A stretch of 64,000 nucleotides of DNA from NCBI GenBank assembly GCA_017462735.1, contig JAFTQO010000006.1:1-64000 (forward strand). Direction: 5' to 3'. This document shows positions 51,394 to 59,175 of the stretch, one piece after another (the stretch's first letter is position 1; the number at the start of each line of letters is the position of its first letter). Position numbers and translations under genes: made by a program. The stretch comes from Clostridia bacterium. Lineage in GTDB: Bacteria > Bacillota > Clostridia > Christensenellales > Borkfalkiaceae. The notes under the pieces were generated by a model, which searched no databases, was not told the origin of the DNA, and worked only from the letters and a program-made list of their open reading frames with translations.

Positions 51394-51939
51394 ATGGAAA
51401 GAAAATACGCAGTATTAGTAGTGGATATGCTCAACGATTTCGTAACGGGCGCGTTGAAGTGTGACAGGGGTCTGGCGATTGTGCCCAAGACCAAGCAGCT
51501 TTTGGCGGGTTGCCGTGAAAAAGGGGTTCCCGTTATCTTTTGTAACGATGCGCATTTAAAGGGTATCGACCACGAATTGAAGTTCTGGGGCGACCATGCG
51601 ATTGTGGGCACGAAAGGGGCAGAGGTTATTCCCGAACTCGACCTGTGTGAAAAGGACTATGTAGTGCCGAAACGCCGTTACAGTGGCTTTTTCCAAACGG
51701 ATTTGAAACTGTTGTTGGACGAACTCGGCGTCAATACGGTAATTATGACGGGGCTGCACGCGCATATGTGCGTCCGCCACACGTCTGCTGACGCTTACCA
51801 ATACGGCTACGAAGTCGTAGTGGCAAAAGACGCAACCGATTCCTTTACGGAAGAGGACTATAATTACGGTATTAAGTATCTTAAAGATACTTACGACGCG
51901 GAGATTTCCGACGTCGACAGCATCTTGGCAATGCTGTAA
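51394..51939 (+). CDS. pncA: Nicotinamidase (isochorismatase-fold)
   Basis: Deamidates nicotinamide to nicotinate for NAD salvage. Asp11 (VVDMLNDF), Lys93 (VPKRRYSGF) and nucleophile Cys126 (HAHMCVRH) form the triad; D52/H54/H60 are plausible metal ligands. At 181 residues it is complete. The isochorismatase family is broad, but NiaR beside it points to nicotinamide. The last 137 bases of the gene and stop recur at 54099-54235. Confidence 0.85.
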   Translation: MERKYAVLVVDMLNDFVTGALKCDRGLAIVPKTKQLLAGCREKGVPVIFCNDAHLKGIDHELKFWGDHAIVGTKGAEVIPELDLCEKDYVVPKRRYSGFFQTDLKLLLDELGVNTVIMTGLHAHMCVRHTSADAYQYGYEVVVAKDATDSFTEEDYNYGIKYLKDTYDAEISDVDSILAML

Positions 51940-51941
51940 TT
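51805..51941 (+). repeat. Direct repeat copy 1: 3' end of nicotinamidase gene
   Basis: 137 identical bases shared with 54099-54235. This copy keeps the gene's reading frame and the terminator that follows. Confidence 0.93.
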
Positions 51942-51956
51942 GCAATCAAAAATCTA

Positions 51957-51987
51957 AAAGCCGCAGGGAAATCCCTGCGGCTTTTAT
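51957..51987 (+). terminator. Terminator of the nicotinamidase gene
   Basis: AAAAGCCGCAGGGA and TCCCTGCGGCTTTT form a long stem with a T-run. Confidence 0.92.
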
Positions 51988-52007
51988 TTTTGTCAAATCG
52001 TAGGCGT

Positions 52008-52208
52008 TTAATCGCCAAAACCTACTAGATAGTCAATGGACACGTCAAAATAGCGCGCCAAAAGTTTTAATTGCTCTATGCTCGGCTCGCTGTTTCCGCT
52101 TTCCCAATGGGAGATAGCCATTTTAGACATATTCAGCATTTTTGCAATATTGGTTTGCGAAACTTCTTTTTCTAATCTTAATTCTCTCAATCTGGTTTTA
52201 AATTCCAT
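52008..52208 (-). CDS. XRE-family repressor of the pncA-flanked cassette
   Basis: A 66-residue helix-turn-helix protein (MEFKTRLRELRLEKEVSQTNIAKMLNMSKMAISHWESG). It is divergent from the TPR-like gene. A perfect palindrome fills the spacer of that gene's promoter, and further GTTAC-containing half-sites lie in the same 100-bp gap, so it probably represses the cassette and perhaps itself. Confidence 0.88.
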   Translation of the reverse strand: MEFKTRLRELRLEKEVSQTNIAKMLNMSKMAISHWESGNSEPSIEQLKLLARYFDVSIDYLVGFGD

Positions 52209-52241
52209 ATAAAAATAGTATCAAAAAATGTTACAAAATGC

Positions 52242-52270
52242 TTGACAGTAACAAATTTTGTTACTATAAT
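52242..52270 (+). promoter_or_regulatory. Cassette promoter with operator palindrome in the spacer
   Basis: TTGACA (52242-52247), 17 bp, TATAAT (52265-52270). The 17-bp spacer is itself the palindrome GTAACAAA-T-TTTGTTAC (52248-52264). Confidence 0.8.
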
Positions 52271-52312
52271 AGTGTTACCATAAAAAATATTTATGCAAAG
52301 GAGAAGGAATTT

Positions 52313-52954
52313 ATGGAAGAAAACAAATATTTGAAGTTGGCAAGACAAGCAAAGAAAGACGGCAACAGTGAAGACGCGAAAAATTATTACAACAAAGTTC
52401 GTGAAGAAAATCCTGACGACGGCGAAGCGAAGTTCTATTATGCGTATTATGCATTGTACGAAGGGACTAATGGGGAGTTGGGCAGAAGGTTCGTTAACCT
52501 TTGCAACGTTATTCCCTCGGCTATTGACCTTATCAAGCAAACCGATTTAGAAAAAGCAGATCAACTCAAATTGATTGAGGATATCGTAGAGACGTTCGTG
52601 CCTGAAACGTGGGCGGAAAATAGATATATGAATAGAAAGAATCACGAAACGAAGGTTGGTGATTCTTACGTGAAAGTATTTGAAGTAAGCGTGGTTCGTA
52701 CTTGCGGGCAGACGGGTATGGCAGCGTTGAAAGCCCTTGGCGACCAATTGGAAAATCTTTACGTAGCGGATCCCGAGTGTAAAAGACTTGCGGTTATCGC
52801 ATGGAAGGAATACGTTTCGTTGTCGCAAAAATGGTATGCGTGGGCAGTAAAGGGCGATGCGGAAATTTACGCGGAAAAAATTAAGAAAGTTGACCCCACG
52901 TACGTAATGCCCGAGAAAGCAGGGTGCATTAGTTTTGCCAATAAAAAGAACTAA
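52313..52954 (+). CDS. TPR-like cytosolic protein, cassette gene 1
   Basis: The 213-residue helical protein begins with a TPR-like repeat (KYLKLARQAKKDGNSEDAKNYYNKVREENPDDGEAKFYYAYYALYEG) and goes on as long helices with no known catalytic motif. ATG at 52313 has AAGGAGAAGG; the open frame upstream lies in the promoter. Its stop overlaps the next start (TAATG). Confidence 0.75.
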   Translation: MEENKYLKLARQAKKDGNSEDAKNYYNKVREENPDDGEAKFYYAYYALYEGTNGELGRRFVNLCNVIPSAIDLIKQTDLEKADQLKLIEDIVETFVPETWAENRYMNRKNHETKVGDSYVKVFEVSVVRTCGQTGMAALKALGDQLENLYVADPECKRLAVIAWKEYVSLSQKWYAWAVKGDAEIYAEKIKKVDPTYVMPEKAGCISFANKKN

Positions 52955-53445
52955 TGATACGGGCAGAACTTGATTTTTTCCGTAAGGAATATGCCAAGCA
53001 AAAAAAGTTGGAAGAAATAGTAAGATCAAGAGTTCCGGTAAGACCGAATATAAAAAAATGGCAAGTGGCAATTTCTTTTGCCGCTTTGCCTTTTTTATTA
53101 TTTGCCGTAACTTATCTTACTTTGATAATACCGATAGATGATATCGTAAAAATTCTGCTAACTATTGTGGTTGACATAGTGACGCTAGACGTATATTTGA
53201 GCTTCTGCTTGATAAATACGGTAAAGTGCTATCAGCATTACGCCAAGGAAGAAACTCGCCGAAGGTGCAAGTGTATCCCCTCTTGTAGCGAGTATGCGTT
53301 GCTCTCTTTAAAGAGTGTGTTTCCGTTGCTTTTGGCACTACTGAAAATCCGTAAGAGGTTGTTCGTTACCTGTAACGGAGAAGAGTATAAAATTGATTTT
53401 CCAACCAGGAAAATGGGAGAAGAATTTGAGAATAAGTTGCAGTAG
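52954..53445 (+). CDS. Membrane protein with YidD-like domain, cassette gene 2
   Basis: A 163-residue protein with two N-terminal membrane spans (AISFAALPFLLFAVTYLTLII, ILLTIVVDIVTLDVYLS) and then KCYQHYAKEETRRRCKCIPSCSEYALLSLK, which matches the YidD family core, where CRYxPTCSxYA precedes helices. YidD helps insert membrane proteins; here it is fused to spans not found in the 80-residue classical protein. The start overlaps the previous stop. Confidence 0.65.
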   Translation: MIRAELDFFRKEYAKQKKLEEIVRSRVPVRPNIKKWQVAISFAALPFLLFAVTYLTLIIPIDDIVKILLTIVVDIVTLDVYLSFCLINTVKCYQHYAKEETRRRCKCIPSCSEYALLSLKSVFPLLLALLKIRKRLFVTCNGEEYKIDFPTRKMGEEFENKLQ

Positions 53446-53962
53446 TTTACGTTGCCCAAATTGTGGCTCGACAAAGTTTTGTTTGGTCAAGGAAGATATT
53501 TTTTTGTGCGAGTATTGTTCCCAAAATTTTAACGTGAATATAGAAGACGTTGATTTTAGCGCAGAAAACGAAATGGCAATCGCCAAGTTGAAAGAGGAAT
53601 ATAACCAAAAAATAGATATTTTACGGGAGGAAAAAAGACAAAGTTATGGACGCTTGCTTTTTTATAAAAAGCAAGCCTATCCCAAAAGATTGTTGGTAGT
53701 GGCAACGGTTTGCCTTCTTATATCCTTGGCGCTTTTGCTGAATTTTTCTTCGTTCGTTTACTTGGAAAACGGCGGTGGGATAATTGTTTTTAGCGTGGTT
53801 TTTTTCGGGGCTAGTGTGGGTATCTTTGTCTTGGCGAAAATGCGTTGCAAAAAAAGGCGAAAAAAGTATCAAGTGGATATTTCGTATAATGCGCAGAAAA
53901 TAGTGGAGTGCGAGGAGGAGATAAGTATGTATACGAAGTTTATCAGCAGGTTGACAAAATAG
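53426..53962 (+). CDS. Zinc-ribbon membrane protein, cassette gene 3
   Basis: About 178 residues: a CPNCG..CEYC zinc ribbon at the N-terminus, a charged coiled coil (KLKEEYNQKIDILREEKRQSYGRL) and two membrane spans followed by a basic Lys/Arg segment and a second coiled-coil-like tail. A TTG at 53426 with GGGAG upstream is the preferred start, overlapping gene 2 by 20 bp; the exact start is uncertain. The zinc ribbon suggests a regulatory or nucleic-acid-contacting role in the same cassette. Confidence 0.65.
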   Translation: MRISCSSLRCPNCGSTKFCLVKEDIFLCEYCSQNFNVNIEDVDFSAENEMAIAKLKEEYNQKIDILREEKRQSYGRLLFYKKQAYPKRLLVVATVCLLISLALLLNFSSFVYLENGGGIIVFSVVFFGASVGIFVLAKMRCKKRRKKYQVDISYNAQKIVECEEEISMYTKFISRLTK

Positions 53963-53982
53963 GTTTTATGGATGATAGGAAG

Positions 53983-54018
53983 AAAAAGCCCTCGAGAACA
54001 AGTCGTGAGGGCTTTTTC
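53983..54018 (+). terminator. Terminator of the pncA-flanked cassette
   Basis: AAAAAGCCCTC and GAGGGCTTTTT form an 11-bp stem with A- and T-runs. Confidence 0.9.
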
Positions 54019-54098
54019 TAGTGCGCCTTAAGAGGTTAGGATTCCTTTCTCGTGTAAGGCTGTTCCTTTGTGCTCGGTCATGCTGATACTTGCCAATA
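54019..54098 (-). repeat. Degenerate tRNA-Arg 3' end and flank
   Basis: 54019-54047 resembles the minus-strand tRNA-Arg 3' end (59400-59427), and 54048-54098 resembles its flank at 59514-59565. The central tRNA body is missing. It adjoins the second nicotinamidase repeat with microhomology CCAATA. Confidence 0.7.
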
Positions 54099-54235
54099 GG
54101 CTACGAAGTCGTAGTGGCAAAAGACGCAACCGATTCCTTTACGGAAGAGGACTATAATTACGGTATTAAGTATCTTAAAGATACTTACGACGCGGAGATT
54201 TCCGACGTCGACAGCATCTTGGCAATGCTGTAATT
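54099..54235 (+). repeat. Direct repeat copy 2: orphan 3' end of nicotinamidase gene
   Basis: Perfect 137-base copy of 51805-51941, including the pncA stop codon. No start region or promoter precedes it, so it is a dead fragment. It ends the ~2.3 kb duplicated bracket. Confidence 0.93.
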
Positions 54236-54301
54236 ACAATTTTTTATCCGTTTTTTGTTATCGAAAAAGTAAAAAATTTCGCTGTATGTCATAAAAATAA
54301 A

Positions 54302-54330
54302 TTGATTTTTTTAGAAAAAAAGACTATAAT
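54302..54330 (+). promoter_or_regulatory. Promoter of the second MATE gene
   Basis: TTGATT (54302-54307), 17 bp, TATAAT (54325-54330). Confidence 0.75.
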
Positions 54331-54360
54331 ATTATAGTTAACGAGTGGCAATTTTTAGAT

Positions 54361-54390
54361 GCGTAAATCCAGTTTTCTTGGATTTACGCA
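54361..54390 (+). terminator. Attenuator-like hairpin in the MATE leader
   Basis: GCGTAAATCCA and TGGATTTACGC form a perfect 11-bp stem followed by ATTTATTTTT, between promoter and start codon. Confidence 0.7.
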
Positions 54391-54419
54391 TTTATTTTTA
54401 TCAATTTAGAAGGTGTTAT

Positions 54420-55799
54420 ATGGAAGAAATTAAACGGAACAAAATGGCGTTGCAACCCATCAAAACTCTCTTTTGGAAAATGGGATTGCCTATGATTATC
54501 TCAATGGTCTTACAGGCTCTATACAATGTCGTTGACAGTATTTTTGTCGCGAATATGCAAGGGACGGGCGCGCTTGCAAACGAAGCCTTGACGATTGCCT
54601 TTCCCGTCCAAATTATGATTATTGCCATCGGGGTCGGTACGGGCGTTGGACTGAACGCACTTCTTTCAAAGAGTTTAGGTGAGCGGCATCAAGAGAAGGT
54701 CGATGCGGTTGCGGGCAACGGGATTTTTCTGGGATTGATTATCTACGCCGTATTTTTACTTTTTGGATTATTTCTCTCGAAGTGGTTTATAGGGCTTTTT
54801 ACCGATAATCCTGTCGTTTTGGAAATGGGAACGGAGTATCTGCGTATTTGCACCTGTTTTTCGCTTGGCTCAATCGGTTTTACAATTTACGAGCGTTTTC
54901 TTCAGGCGACAGGGAAAACTATGTTTTCCACGATATCCCAAGTATTGGGCGCGCTTGCCAATATTGTGTTAGACTACGTATTTATTTTTCCGCTTGATAT
55001 GGGGGTGGCAGGTGCGGCTTGGGCGACGATAATCGGTCAATTTATTTCTCTCTTCGTTGCTATGGCGTTTCACTATTTCAAGAATAAAGAAATAGGCGGT
55101 CACCCAAAATATATTCGCCCCAAACGGGGGATTATCAAAGGCATTTATAAAATCGGTGTTTCTGCTGCTATTATGCAAGCGCTTTTATCTGTTATGATGG
55201 CGGGTATGAACGCTATTTTAGGGACTGCGAGCGTTGATTCAACCGTTTTGGTTGGCTCTTTCGGTATCTACTATAAAATTCAACAGATAGCGTTGTTTTC
55301 CGCCTTTGGTTTATCCAACACCATCATCACGATTTTGTCCTTTAACTACGGGATGAGGGACAAAGAACGTTCGAGGGCTTGCATTAAATACGGTATTCTC
55401 GATACGCTCGTCACAACGTTTGCCATTACTATCCTTTTTGAAATTATCGCCGTTCCGCTTTCCAAACTCTTTGCGTTATCAGGCGGAAGTTCAACCGTTC
55501 TCGTTGACGTTTGTGCGAAAGCAACGAGGATTGCAAGTATCGGTTTTATTTTCATGGGCTTTAACGTTGCGATACAAGGGGTGTTACAAGCCCTCGGTTA
55601 TGCATTGAAACCTCTAATCACGGCACTTTTGCGTTTGGTGATATTTGTTTTTCCTATTGCTTTTTTATTCACTTTGTCTAATAACGTCCTTAATCTTGTA
55701 TGGTGGACTTTCCCGATTGCAGAAATGCTAACGTGTATTTTTTCTTTCGTTTTCTTGAAACAAGCAAAAGATAAGAAAGTTGACGTCATCGAAAAATAA
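54420..55799 (+). CDS. MATE family exporter, second copy
   Basis: A 459-residue MATE antiporter with twelve spans in two repeats (LFWKMGLPMIISMVLQALYNVVDSIFVA). ATG at 54420 follows AAGGTG; the GTG-started open frame 25 codons upstream runs through the leader hairpin and is rejected. More distant from the first MATE (47429) than from multidrug NorM-type exporters, judging by different loops. An attenuator-like leader precedes it, suggesting induction by an antibiotic or metabolite. Confidence 0.85.
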   Translation: MEEIKRNKMALQPIKTLFWKMGLPMIISMVLQALYNVVDSIFVANMQGTGALANEALTIAFPVQIMIIAIGVGTGVGLNALLSKSLGERHQEKVDAVAGNGIFLGLIIYAVFLLFGLFLSKWFIGLFTDNPVVLEMGTEYLRICTCFSLGSIGFTIYERFLQATGKTMFSTISQVLGALANIVLDYVFIFPLDMGVAGAAWATIIGQFISLFVAMAFHYFKNKEIGGHPKYIRPKRGIIKGIYKIGVSAAIMQALLSVMMAGMNAILGTASVDSTVLVGSFGIYYKIQQIALFSAFGLSNTIITILSFNYGMRDKERSRACIKYGILDTLVTTFAITILFEIIAVPLSKLFALSGGSSTVLVDVCAKATRIASIGFIFMGFNVAIQGVLQALGYALKPLITALLRLVIFVFPIAFLFTLSNNVLNLVWWTFPIAEMLTCIFSFVFLKQAKDKKVDVIEK

Positions 55800-55808
55800 C
55801 GTACCCTT

Positions 55809-55834
55809 AGCCGTGTGACGTACACGGCTTTTTT
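55809..55834 (+). terminator. Terminator of the second MATE gene
   Basis: AGCCGTGT and ACACGGCT form an 8-bp stem, then a T-run. Confidence 0.88.
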
Positions 55835-55930
55835 ATGCAAGATATTTTAAACGGCGTTTGATGCTTGGAGTACGGTTGCGTATAGAGAATTCAAAGGGTT
55901 AACGACTTACAAAGAATCCGTCTGCAATGT

Positions 55931-55965
55931 AAAAAAACAACCCCGATGAGTCGGGGTTGTTTTTT
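55931..55965. terminator. Terminator of the ArsR-AraC gene, possibly bidirectional
   Basis: AACAACCCCGA and TCGGGGTTGTT form an 11-bp stem with A- and T-runs. Confidence 0.9.
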
Positions 55966-55991
55966 GAAGAGGTGATATCGATATTGTGATT

Positions 55992-56717
55992 TTATTTTTT
56001 CATATGCGCTTTGCGATAGTCCCGCGGAAGTATCCCGGTTATATCCCGAAAAGCGGCGGTGAATTTGCTTTGATTTTCATAACCGACGGCGCAAGCGATT
56101 TCCGCAATGGTACTATCGCTGTGGCAAAGGAGGTCTTTTGCTTGTTTGATACGGTATTCTTTCATATATCCGCCGATGGATTGTCCAAATACGGTTTTAA
56201 AAGTCGTTTTCAGCGTAGTTTGATTGATGTGATATTTAACGGAAAGATCTTCGATTGTATATCGCTTTTTGAGGTTGCTTACCAAAAACTTATGCACCGC
56301 GTTGATGATTTGTACAGCGGAATCATAACTTTCCGTATGCAATCCTTTGGATTCTCCTTCGGCAGGACATGCCACTTCCATAATTTCATCAATCATCTCG
56401 TGCAACACGTGAGTTCGTGCTGTTTTTGCTGCCGTATAATAGACCTCTTTTCCTTCTCGACGGCTTGTAATTAATCCTGCCGTTTTCAAGAGTTTTAAGT
56501 GATGGGAAACAGTCGGGCTGTTTGTGTCAAGAAGCGCGGATATGTTGATGACGCATTCTTCACAATGGCACAAAAGCCAAAATATCTGTATGCGCTTTTC
56601 ATCACTCATCAGTTTCATTAAATCCGATACGATTTTGAAGGTAGCCGCCTTTGGTATCTCGGGCTGAATCTCCAATGATAAATGCCCGTGGTCGTGCGGT
56701 AATGATTTATACTCCAT
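55992..56717 (-). CDS. ArsR-type metal sensor fused to an AraC-type DNA-binding domain
   Basis: A 241-residue two-domain regulator. Residues 20-100 form an ArsR/SmtB winged helix with Cys50, Cys52 and Cys55 (CHCEEC), a thiol site like the cadmium/lead sensors CadC and CmtR. The C-terminal ~110 residues are an AraC helix-turn-helix pair (YTIEDLSVKYHINQTTLKTTFKTVFGQS, STIAEIACAVGYENQSKF). The TTG 2 codons upstream is rejected in favour of ATG at 56717, which has AGGAGGATTG at 9 bases. It is divergent to the HMA and ATPase genes, which it probably controls. Confidence 0.88.
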   Translation of the reverse strand: MEYKSLPHDHGHLSLEIQPEIPKAATFKIVSDLMKLMSDEKRIQIFWLLCHCEECVINISALLDTNSPTVSHHLKLLKTAGLITSRREGKEVYYTAAKTARTHVLHEMIDEIMEVACPAEGESKGLHTESYDSAVQIINAVHKFLVSNLKKRYTIEDLSVKYHINQTTLKTTFKTVFGQSIGGYMKEYRIKQAKDLLCHSDSTIAEIACAVGYENQSKFTAAFRDITGILPRDYRKAHMKK

Positions 56718-56838
56718 AATCAATCCTCCTTGTTACGGTTCTATTATACCATTTAGGCTTTGATTTTGCAACGGGTTTATATGAAATAATCCATTTAGAC
56801 AAAACATTATCCCAATAAGCAGGGTTTTTCCAAACATA

Positions 56839-56880
56839 TTGACATTTATTTAATCGTTTAGTAGAATAGAGAAAACGATT
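56839..56880 (+). promoter_or_regulatory. Metal-operon promoter with flanking inverted repeat
   Basis: TTGACA (56839-56844), 17 bp, TAGAAT (56862-56867). Perfect 8-bp arms AATCGTTT (56852-56859) and AAACGATT (56873-56880) surround the -10 box, placed to block RNA polymerase when bound by a repressor such as the neighbouring ArsR-type protein. Confidence 0.78.
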
Positions 56881-56919
56881 TTACAATTGTTTAATCGAAG
56901 AGGAAAGGAGATTGAAGAA

Positions 56920-57138
56920 GTGAAAAAAACCTATAAAATCGTAGTGGACTGCGCAAACTGTGCCAACAAAATGGAAGACGCGGTAAAAAAGACCGCAGGA
57001 GTGCAAAATGCGACGGTAAACTTTATGACTCAAAAAATAATCGTTGAATTTGAAGAAGGCGCCGACGTGGATACGGTTATGAAAGCCGTTCTTAAGAACT
57101 GCAAGAAAGTTGAAGACGATTGCGAAATCTATTTATAA
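56920..57138 (+). CDS. Stand-alone heavy-metal-associated (HMA) domain protein
   Basis: A 72-residue ferredoxin-like metal carrier with the CxxC motif CANC (about residues 11-14). It starts at GTG 56920 behind GGAAAGGAG; a TTG 11 codons upstream is a less likely start. Such metallochaperones hand Zn, Cd or Cu to a partner ATPase. The following ATPase has no HMA domain of its own, so this may be its detached sensor domain. Confidence 0.8.
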   Translation: MKKTYKIVVDCANCANKMEDAVKKTAGVQNATVNFMTQKIIVEFEEGADVDTVMKAVLKNCKKVEDDCEIYL

Positions 57139-57185
57139 TTACGTAAGATAAAAATGGGTTTCGCCTATCGTAAAAGGATATGCGT

Positions 57186-59066
57186 ATGACAAAGAAACAA
57201 AAAAAGATGCTGATAAGAATCGTAATTTCAGCGGTTCTTATGATGGTACTTGGTTTGCTACCGATCGAAGGATTGCTCCGCTTTTTTCTATATTTGATTC
57301 CATATCTAATTATCGGTTATGATATTTTAATCAAAGCAGGAAAAGGTATATTTAGACGGCAGATATTTGACGAAAACTTTCTTATGGCGATTGCTACTAT
57401 TGGCGCTATGATTATCGGTATCGTGGATAGTGGCGATTACGTGGAAGCCATCGCCGTTATGCTGTTCTATCAGGTCGGGGAGTTGTTCCAGAATTACGCC
57501 GTAGGTAAGAGCCGAAAAAATATCAGCGCGCTTATGGATATCCGTCCTGATTATGCGAATATCGAAAAGGACGGCAATCTCGAACAGGTTGATCCCGACG
57601 AGGTGGAGATAGGAAGCGTAATAATCGTTCAGCCCGGTGAGAAGATACCGATTGACGGTATCGTGATCGAAGGACGTTCTTCCCTTAACGCAAGCGCTTT
57701 GACTGGCGAAAGTCTACCACGCGACGTAAAGGAAAACGACGAGGTTGTTAGTGGTTGTATCAATATGACAGGCGTGCTGAAAATTCAGACGACGAAGGCG
57801 TTTGGGGAATCTACTGCGTCTAAAATTTTGGATTTGGTGGAAAACGCCAGTTCGCGTAAATCAAGGTCGGAGAATTTCATTTCCAGATTTGCGAAGATAT
57901 ACACGCCTACCGTTTGCGCTTGCGCGTTGGCGTTGGCGATATTTCCACCGCTTATGAACCTTATTTTGAGTAATTCCGCCGGTTGGAGCGTTTGGATATA
58001 CCGCGCACTAACTTTTCTGGTGGCAAGTTGCCCTTGCGCGTTAGTTATCAGCGTTCCGCTCAGTTTTTTTGCTGGCATCGGCGGTGCAAGTAAAGAAGGC
58101 GTGTTGGTTAAGGGCTCTAATTATCTGGAAGTGTTATCACAAACCAAATGCGTAGTCTTTGATAAGACGGGCACTTTGACACAAGGCGTATTTGAGGTTG
58201 CCGCTATCCATCATAACGAATTGACAGAGGATAAATTGATTGAATACGCCGCCCTTGCAGAGAGCGCGTCCTCTCATCCAATCGCGCAAAGCCTGTTGCG
58301 TGCTTACGGCAAAGAGATTGACAGAAGTAGAGTGCGCGATGTACAGGAGATTAGTGGGCACGGCGTTATAGCGCAGGTTGACGGACGCTTGGTTGCCGTA
58401 GGCAACGATAAGTTGATGAAGCGGCTCGGTGTTGCTTATTCCAATTGTCATAGAGTGGGGACGATTATTCATGTCGCGATTGACAACGAATATGCGGGAC
58501 ACGTCGTTATTTCGGATATGCTCAAACCCACCTCGGCGAAGGCTATTAGGACGCTGAAAAGGGCGGGAATACAGCATACCGTTATGCTGACGGGAGACGC
58601 CAAAGCGGTTGCCGAACAGGTCGCAGGTTCACTCGGTATTGATACCGTTTACAGCGAACTCCTTCCGGGCGATAAAGTCTCTAAGGTGGAAGAACTGCTT
58701 GAAACAAAATCCGCAAAATCGAAACTTGCCTTTGTTGGGGACGGTATCAACGACGCACCAGTTCTTTCCCGTGCGGATATCGGCATTGCAATGGGCGCAA
58801 TGGGCTCGGATGCTGCAATCGAGGCGGCTGATATCGTTTTAATGGATGACGACCCTATGAAAATTCCCAAGGCGATTAAGATTTCCCGCAAGTGTCTTAG
58901 AATCGTTCGTCAAAATATCGTATTCGCCATTGCCATAAAAGTTTTATCCCTTATTTTTGTTGCAGTTGGCTTGGCTAATATGTGGATCGCTATTTTTGCC
59001 GACGTTGGTGTGATGATAATTGCCGTTCTCAACGCCATTCGCGCTTTGTTTGTGAAAAAGTTATAA
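57186..59066 (+). CDS. P1B-type heavy-metal ATPase (CadA/ZntA-like)
   Basis: Exports Zn, Cd or Pb by ATP hydrolysis. In the 626-residue protein the metal-site CPC lies at 282-284, the TGES actuator motif near 173-176 and the phosphorylation site DKTGT at 326-330; SSHPIA is the HP locus and GDGINDAP the hinge. Eight spans fit. The N-terminal HMA domain of most relatives is missing here but the preceding gene supplies one. An ATG two codons upstream at 57180 is possible but its ribosome site is too close. Confidence 0.9.
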   Translation: MTKKQKKMLIRIVISAVLMMVLGLLPIEGLLRFFLYLIPYLIIGYDILIKAGKGIFRRQIFDENFLMAIATIGAMIIGIVDSGDYVEAIAVMLFYQVGELFQNYAVGKSRKNISALMDIRPDYANIEKDGNLEQVDPDEVEIGSVIIVQPGEKIPIDGIVIEGRSSLNASALTGESLPRDVKENDEVVSGCINMTGVLKIQTTKAFGESTASKILDLVENASSRKSRSENFISRFAKIYTPTVCACALALAIFPPLMNLILSNSAGWSVWIYRALTFLVASCPCALVISVPLSFFAGIGGASKEGVLVKGSNYLEVLSQTKCVVFDKTGTLTQGVFEVAAIHHNELTEDKLIEYAALAESASSHPIAQSLLRAYGKEIDRSRVRDVQEISGHGVIAQVDGRLVAVGNDKLMKRLGVAYSNCHRVGTIIHVAIDNEYAGHVVISDMLKPTSAKAIRTLKRAGIQHTVMLTGDAKAVAEQVAGSLGIDTVYSELLPGDKVSKVEELLETKSAKSKLAFVGDGINDAPVLSRADIGIAMGAMGSDAAIEAADIVLMDDDPMKIPKAIKISRKCLRIVRQNIVFAIAIKVLSLIFVAVGLANMWIAIFADVGVMIIAVLNAIRALFVKKL

Positions 59067-59140
59067 GCAAGCGCAATTTTCCTAAAAGAAATGGAAAAAT
59101 GATCTTGTGCATAGGTGAACGAGTTCAAGTTTTACGAAAG

Positions 59141-59175
59141 AAAAAAGTCCGTCTCTTTATAAGACGGACTTTTTT
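59141..59175 (+). terminator. Terminator after the metal ATPase
   Basis: AAAAAAGTCCGTCT and AGACGGACTTTTTT form a long stem with A- and T-runs. Confidence 0.9.

Noticed and set aside
54345..54419. GTG-started longer form of the MATE protein
   Set aside because: It would be translated through the leader hairpin, has no ribosome site and lacks family support.
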